Shown here piece by piece: positions 61,085 to 64,000 of a DNA stretch of 64,000 bases. Position 1 is the first letter of the stretch. Every line of letters begins with the position of its first letter. Source of the stretch: Schaalia cardiffensis (lineage in GTDB: Bacteria > Actinomycetota > Actinomycetes > Actinomycetales > Actinomycetaceae). Both the position numbers and the translations under genes were made by a program. Location: NCBI RefSeq assembly GCF_016405145.1, contig NZ_JAEKIA010000005.1:62001-126000 (forward strand). Direction: 5' to 3'. The notes below the pieces were generated by a model. That model did not search any database. It saw only the letters and a program-made list of their open reading frames with translations, and was not told where the DNA came from.

Positions 61085-62383
61085 TTACAGGGCGCGGATG
61101 CCCGCCAGGACATCCCCCATGATCTGAGTGAGTTTCAGTCCCGACGCCTTGAGAGCGTCGATTCCGACCTTGCGCATATGACGCCTGGGCTTCAGATCGT
61201 GGTTGAAGATCCCGTAGAACACCTCGGCGGCGAGCTTCCCGTAGTCCTTGTACATGCGGGGGCGCTCCAGGAAGGCCGGGGCCTTCGCATAGGTCGCCAT
61301 ATCCTTGCCGACGAAACCAGAATCGAGCAGACCCCGGTAGGCGTCCATTGCCTCCTGGCTGAAGTCCATCGTCTGGAAGGCCTTGCGAATCGTTTCAGCC
61401 GCCGCGAGCGCAGAGCCCGCCGCCAGGTCCATGCCACGGATGGTGAGCCCCGTGTTGAGGGTGAAGCCCGCGGCATCCCCGATGATGATGAGCCCGGGGC
61501 GGGTCAGATCATGGGATGCCATCGCAGGACCGTCCTCAATGGTGAGGTGGCATCCGTACTCCAGGAGGGTGCCGTCCTCCAAGAGCGGGGCGATAGCCGG
61601 GTGGCGCAGCATGTGGTCGTGGACGTCTGAAGAGGACAAGCCCGACTTCTCGAGGTCGTCGAGACGCATGACCACTCCGATGGAGATGGACTCCTCGTTG
61701 GTGTAGAGGAACCCACCGCCTGCGACGCCCTGGGTGCAATCCCCGACCATCGCGTAGGCCACGCCTTCCTTACCTCGGACGTTGAAGCGATCCTCAAGGA
61801 CCTTGCGAGGCAATCCGATGACGGATTTCACGCCAACGGCGAGGTGCTTCATCGGTTCTTTGGCTCGGATTCCGGCCTGCTGGGCGATGAAGGAGTTGAC
61901 CCCGTCCGCGGCGACGACCACGTGGGAACGCAACTCGTCCTCGCCGGCCCGCACACCGACAATCTTCTCGCCTTCGACGATGAGGGAGTCGACCTTCACG
62001 CCGGGCATGACGGTCACTCCGGCCTCTTCGCATTGTTCGAGAAGCCAGGCGTCAAGTTTGGCGCGCAGCACGGTCACTGCGTTGACTGGTTCACTCAGAC
62101 GCTGATCCCAGTAGTCGATATTGACGAAGGAACTGGCGTTGATGAGGCTCACGCAATTCCGGGTGATTCTACGTTCCACGGGCGCGACGTCAACGAAGTT
62201 GGGGAAGACCTTCTCCATGACGCGGCAGTAGAACACACCGCCGGACAGGTTCTTCGATCCCGGCTCCGCGGCGCGCTCGATGAGCAAGACCTCCCGTCCT
62301 TGTTCGGCGAGGGTGTAGGCGCATACTGCGCCCGCCACGCCCCCGCCGATGACGATGACGTCGAAGTCAACTTCCTCGGACAT
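61085..62383 (-). CDS. fixC: FixC flavoprotein (electron-transfer-flavoprotein quinone oxidoreductase)
   Basis: A 432-residue FAD flavoprotein that accepts electrons from FixAB and passes them to quinone, with low-potential electrons to FixX. VIVIGGGVAGAVCAYTLAEQG is the FAD Rossmann motif; NLSGGVFYCRVMEKVF, DGVNSFIAQQAGI and GLIIIGDAAGFTLNTGLTIRGMDLA are typical. Followed by fixX. In the bifurcating systems NADH is split between quinone and ferredoxin/flavodoxin. Confidence 0.93.
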   Translation of the reverse strand: MSEEVDFDVIVIGGGVAGAVCAYTLAEQGREVLLIERAAEPGSKNLSGGVFYCRVMEKVFPNFVDVAPVERRITRNCVSLINASSFVNIDYWDQRLSEPVNAVTVLRAKLDAWLLEQCEEAGVTVMPGVKVDSLIVEGEKIVGVRAGEDELRSHVVVAADGVNSFIAQQAGIRAKEPMKHLAVGVKSVIGLPRKVLEDRFNVRGKEGVAYAMVGDCTQGVAGGGFLYTNEESISIGVVMRLDDLEKSGLSSSDVHDHMLRHPAIAPLLEDGTLLEYGCHLTIEDGPAMASHDLTRPGLIIIGDAAGFTLNTGLTIRGMDLAAGSALAAAETIRKAFQTMDFSQEAMDAYRGLLDSGFVGKDMATYAKAPAFLERPRMYKDYGKLAAEVFYGIFNHDLKPRRHMRKVGIDALKASGLKLTQIMGDVLAGIRAL

Positions 62384-62398
62384 GTTCTTCTTCTCGTT

Positions 62399-63271
62399 TC
62401 AGGACAGTGCCGCAGTGAGTGCGGGCACGACATCGTAGATGTCGCCCACGATGCCGTAGTCGGAGATCCGGAAAATCGGGGCATTGGCGTCGTTGTTGAC
62501 GGCGACGACGACCTTCGAATCTGCCATGCCGGAGGTGTGCTGCACCTGGCCGGAGATACCGAGAGCGACATAGACGTCCGGTGCGACGTGCATACCGGAG
62601 ACGCCGACGTAGCGGTCCTTGCTCAGCCAGGCCGTGCCTTCAGCCAGTGGACGCGAGCAGGCGATCTCGGCGCCGAGGGCCTCGGCCAGAGTCCGGGCGA
62701 GGCCGAGGTCCTCTTCGGCCTTGAATCCGCGTCCGCAGGAGACGATGCGACGCGCTGCAGCGAGGTTCGCAGGACCGGAGCCTGCGGGCTGAACGTCGAC
62801 GACCGCGGCACCCATGGGGGCACCTTCATGTGCCTGGGCAGCCGGGCCACCGGCTTCCGGCGCGGCTCCGCCTTCGAGGATGAGTACGGCACCCTTGAAG
62901 GCGACGGTCTCGTTAGTCAGTCCGCCGTAGCGGGCAACTTCGGCGTTTTCAGCGCTGACGCTCGTCGCGCCGACGACGACGGGGAGGGCGAGGGCAGCTG
63001 CCGCAGCTCCCGCGAAGGAGCGCTCGGCGGGACGGTTCGCAGCGAGAATCACATCGCCCTTCGCATCAGCGAGGAGCCCCGCGACAACGCCTGCGTAGGC
63101 TTCGGCGGGAACGTTCTCAGCGGTGGGGACGTGAATGATGGTGTCGACGCCGCCGACGGCGGGGGCCGAAGGAGCGACGGCGATGACGGTGGTGGTCCCG
63201 CCGATCGCAGCGGCAGCCTCAACGAGGTTCGCGATGCGCTCGTCGGTGGTGAGGATCCAGGTGTTCGTCAT
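62399..63271 (-). CDS. fixB: electron transfer flavoprotein alpha subunit FixB
   Basis: A 290-residue ETF alpha subunit. The C-terminal FAD domain shows VSCGRGFKAEEDLGLARTLAEALGAEIACSRPLAEG, VGVSGMHVAPDVYVALGISGQVQHTSGM and VAVNNDANAPIFRISDYGIVGD, all classic. Slightly shorter than enteric FixB (about 313). 17 bases from fixC. Confidence 0.95.
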   Translation of the reverse strand: MTNTWILTTDERIANLVEAAAAIGGTTTVIAVAPSAPAVGGVDTIIHVPTAENVPAEAYAGVVAGLLADAKGDVILAANRPAERSFAGAAAAALALPVVVGATSVSAENAEVARYGGLTNETVAFKGAVLILEGGAAPEAGGPAAQAHEGAPMGAAVVDVQPAGSGPANLAAARRIVSCGRGFKAEEDLGLARTLAEALGAEIACSRPLAEGTAWLSKDRYVGVSGMHVAPDVYVALGISGQVQHTSGMADSKVVVAVNNDANAPIFRISDYGIVGDIYDVVPALTAALS

Positions 63272-63288
63272 TGTTCTGCAGTCCTTTC

Positions 63289-64000
63289 TCAGAGTGCGCC
63301 GGCATTGCGCAGGGCGGCGACGAGCTGGGCGGCGGCGTCGTCTCCGGTGAACATCTCATTGCGGCGGGCCTTGGCGACCGGCTTGGCACGACCGGTGACC
63401 TCCAGAGCCGTATCAACGGTCGAAAGCTCGGCCACGGGAACCTCCTCGAGGGGCTTCTTGCCAGCAGCGAGGATGTCCTTCATGCCGGGGACCTTCACGG
63501 GGGCGGCATCGGTGGCGACGGCGGCGACAACGGGGCCGTCGACGCGGACGGTGCGGGTACCGCCGGCGGTGCTCTGGGTCAGGGTCCAGCCATCACCCGC
63601 AGCTTCGACGGAGATGACCTCCTGGAAGCAGGGCCAGCCGAGGAAACCGGCAATAAGGGTGGGAACAATCTTCGCGGATTCGTCGATCGAGGAGTCGCCT
63701 GTCAGGACGAGGCTCGTGCCCTCGACCTTACCGACGAGGCCTGCCAGGGCACTCGCAACAGTGGTGGCGTTCCACGTCGAGGTGGCGTCATCGGCGACGA
63801 CTAGGGCGCGGTCCATGCCCCTGGAAAGGGCGCCCTTCTTCGCCATGGACGAAGAAACGGCCTTGCCGCCGACGGAGATGCCGACGACATCGGTGCCGAG
63901 GGAATCGGCGAGGGTGCGTCCCACCTGGACGGCGACCGGGTCGTATTCGGAGATCGCGGCCTTGGCGCGCGACCAGTCGACAACGCCGGAAGCGTCGACG
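63289..64000 (-). CDS. fixA: electron transfer flavoprotein beta subunit FixA, 5' end outside window
   Basis: About 237 codons of the ETF beta subunit, lacking only the first few residues of the usual ~255. The ETF-beta segment SVGGKAVSSSMAKKGALSRGMDRALVVADDA (nucleotide region), STWNATTVASALAGLVGK and a C-terminal KVPGMKDILAAGKKPLEE are recognisable. Partner of FixB, first gene of fixABCX. Confidence 0.93.
   Translation of the reverse strand, partial: VDASGVVDWSRAKAAISEYDPVAVQVGRTLADSLGTDVVGISVGGKAVSSSMAKKGALSRGMDRALVVADDATSTWNATTVASALAGLVGKVEGTSLVLTGDSSIDESAKIVPTLIAGFLGWPCFQEVISVEAAGDGWTLTQSTAGGTRTVRVDGPVVAAVATDAAPVKVPGMKDILAAGKKPLEEVPVAELSTVDTALEVTGRAKPVAKARRNEMFTGDDAAAQLVAALRNAGAL

Overview
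This window reads as a high-GC actinobacterial chromosome, most likely from the Actinomycetaceae (Actinomyces/Schaalia-like). The reasons are the actinobacterial division and wall cluster with wag31 and sepF and no ftsA, LexA boxes of the TCGAAC-N4-GTTCGA type, the DivS-like/NrdR/LexA arrangement, DUF3046 and DUF3040 genes, and a surface adhesin with a LAxTG sorting signal. No tRNA, rRNA, CRISPR array, insertion sequence or prophage was seen. Almost all of the window is conserved core chromosome. The unusual material sits in the spacers and at gene ends.

Layout. 1-1058: start of a minus-strand histidinol dehydrogenase, cut by the window edge. 1464-1697: a small S4 RNA-binding protein. 2201-3925: a sortase-anchored adhesin, followed by the frameshifted 3' remnant of a second one (4391-4590). 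4739-26969: one long minus-strand block in transcription order mraZ, rsmH, ftsL-like, ftsI, murF, mraY, murD, ftsW, murG, murC, ftsQ, ftsZ, pgeF, sepF, yggT, wag31, lspA, rluD, dnaE. Most junctions overlap by 4 to about 30 bases, so this is translationally coupled peptidoglycan-precursor and division machinery. murE is not in its usual slot between ftsI and murF. 27822-31743: DUF3040 protein, DNA polymerase IV, a spermidine-synthase-like methyltransferase and a PAC2 protein. 32220-37862: plus-strand HelD-like helicase, serA and a fatty-acyl-CoA ligase behind an 18-bp palindrome.

38019-40129 is an SOS locus: lexA diverges from a DivS/YneA-like LysM protein plus nrdR across three LexA boxes. 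It is followed by L-lactate dehydrogenase, a DinG-like helicase overlapping hflX, an RsmC-like methyltransferase, miaA, two YbjN proteins, miaB, cinA (C-terminal domain), recX, recA (with its own LexA box), DUF3046, a ClgR-like regulator, pgsA, ftsK, a PfkB kinase and RNase J. dapF, often found between miaA and hflX in actinobacteria, is not there. The window closes with a minus-strand fixABCX electron-transfer-flavoprotein cluster whose fixA runs off the right edge.

The most distinctive signal is a set of short, mostly degenerate tandem repeats. Each locus has its own unit (about 18 to 36 bp). They lie in spacers (1085-1395, 27226-27505, 31884-32106, 40139-40270, 46060-46350, 49072-49159, 60614-60701) or run into the ends or linkers of otherwise conserved proteins (FtsQ N-terminus, the methyltransferase C-terminus, FadD C-terminus, HflX C-terminus, a HelD insert). 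The mraZ spacer also carries a three-unit 10-bp-phased MraZ-type operator, and more copies of its AAAGTGGGG core within the repeats.
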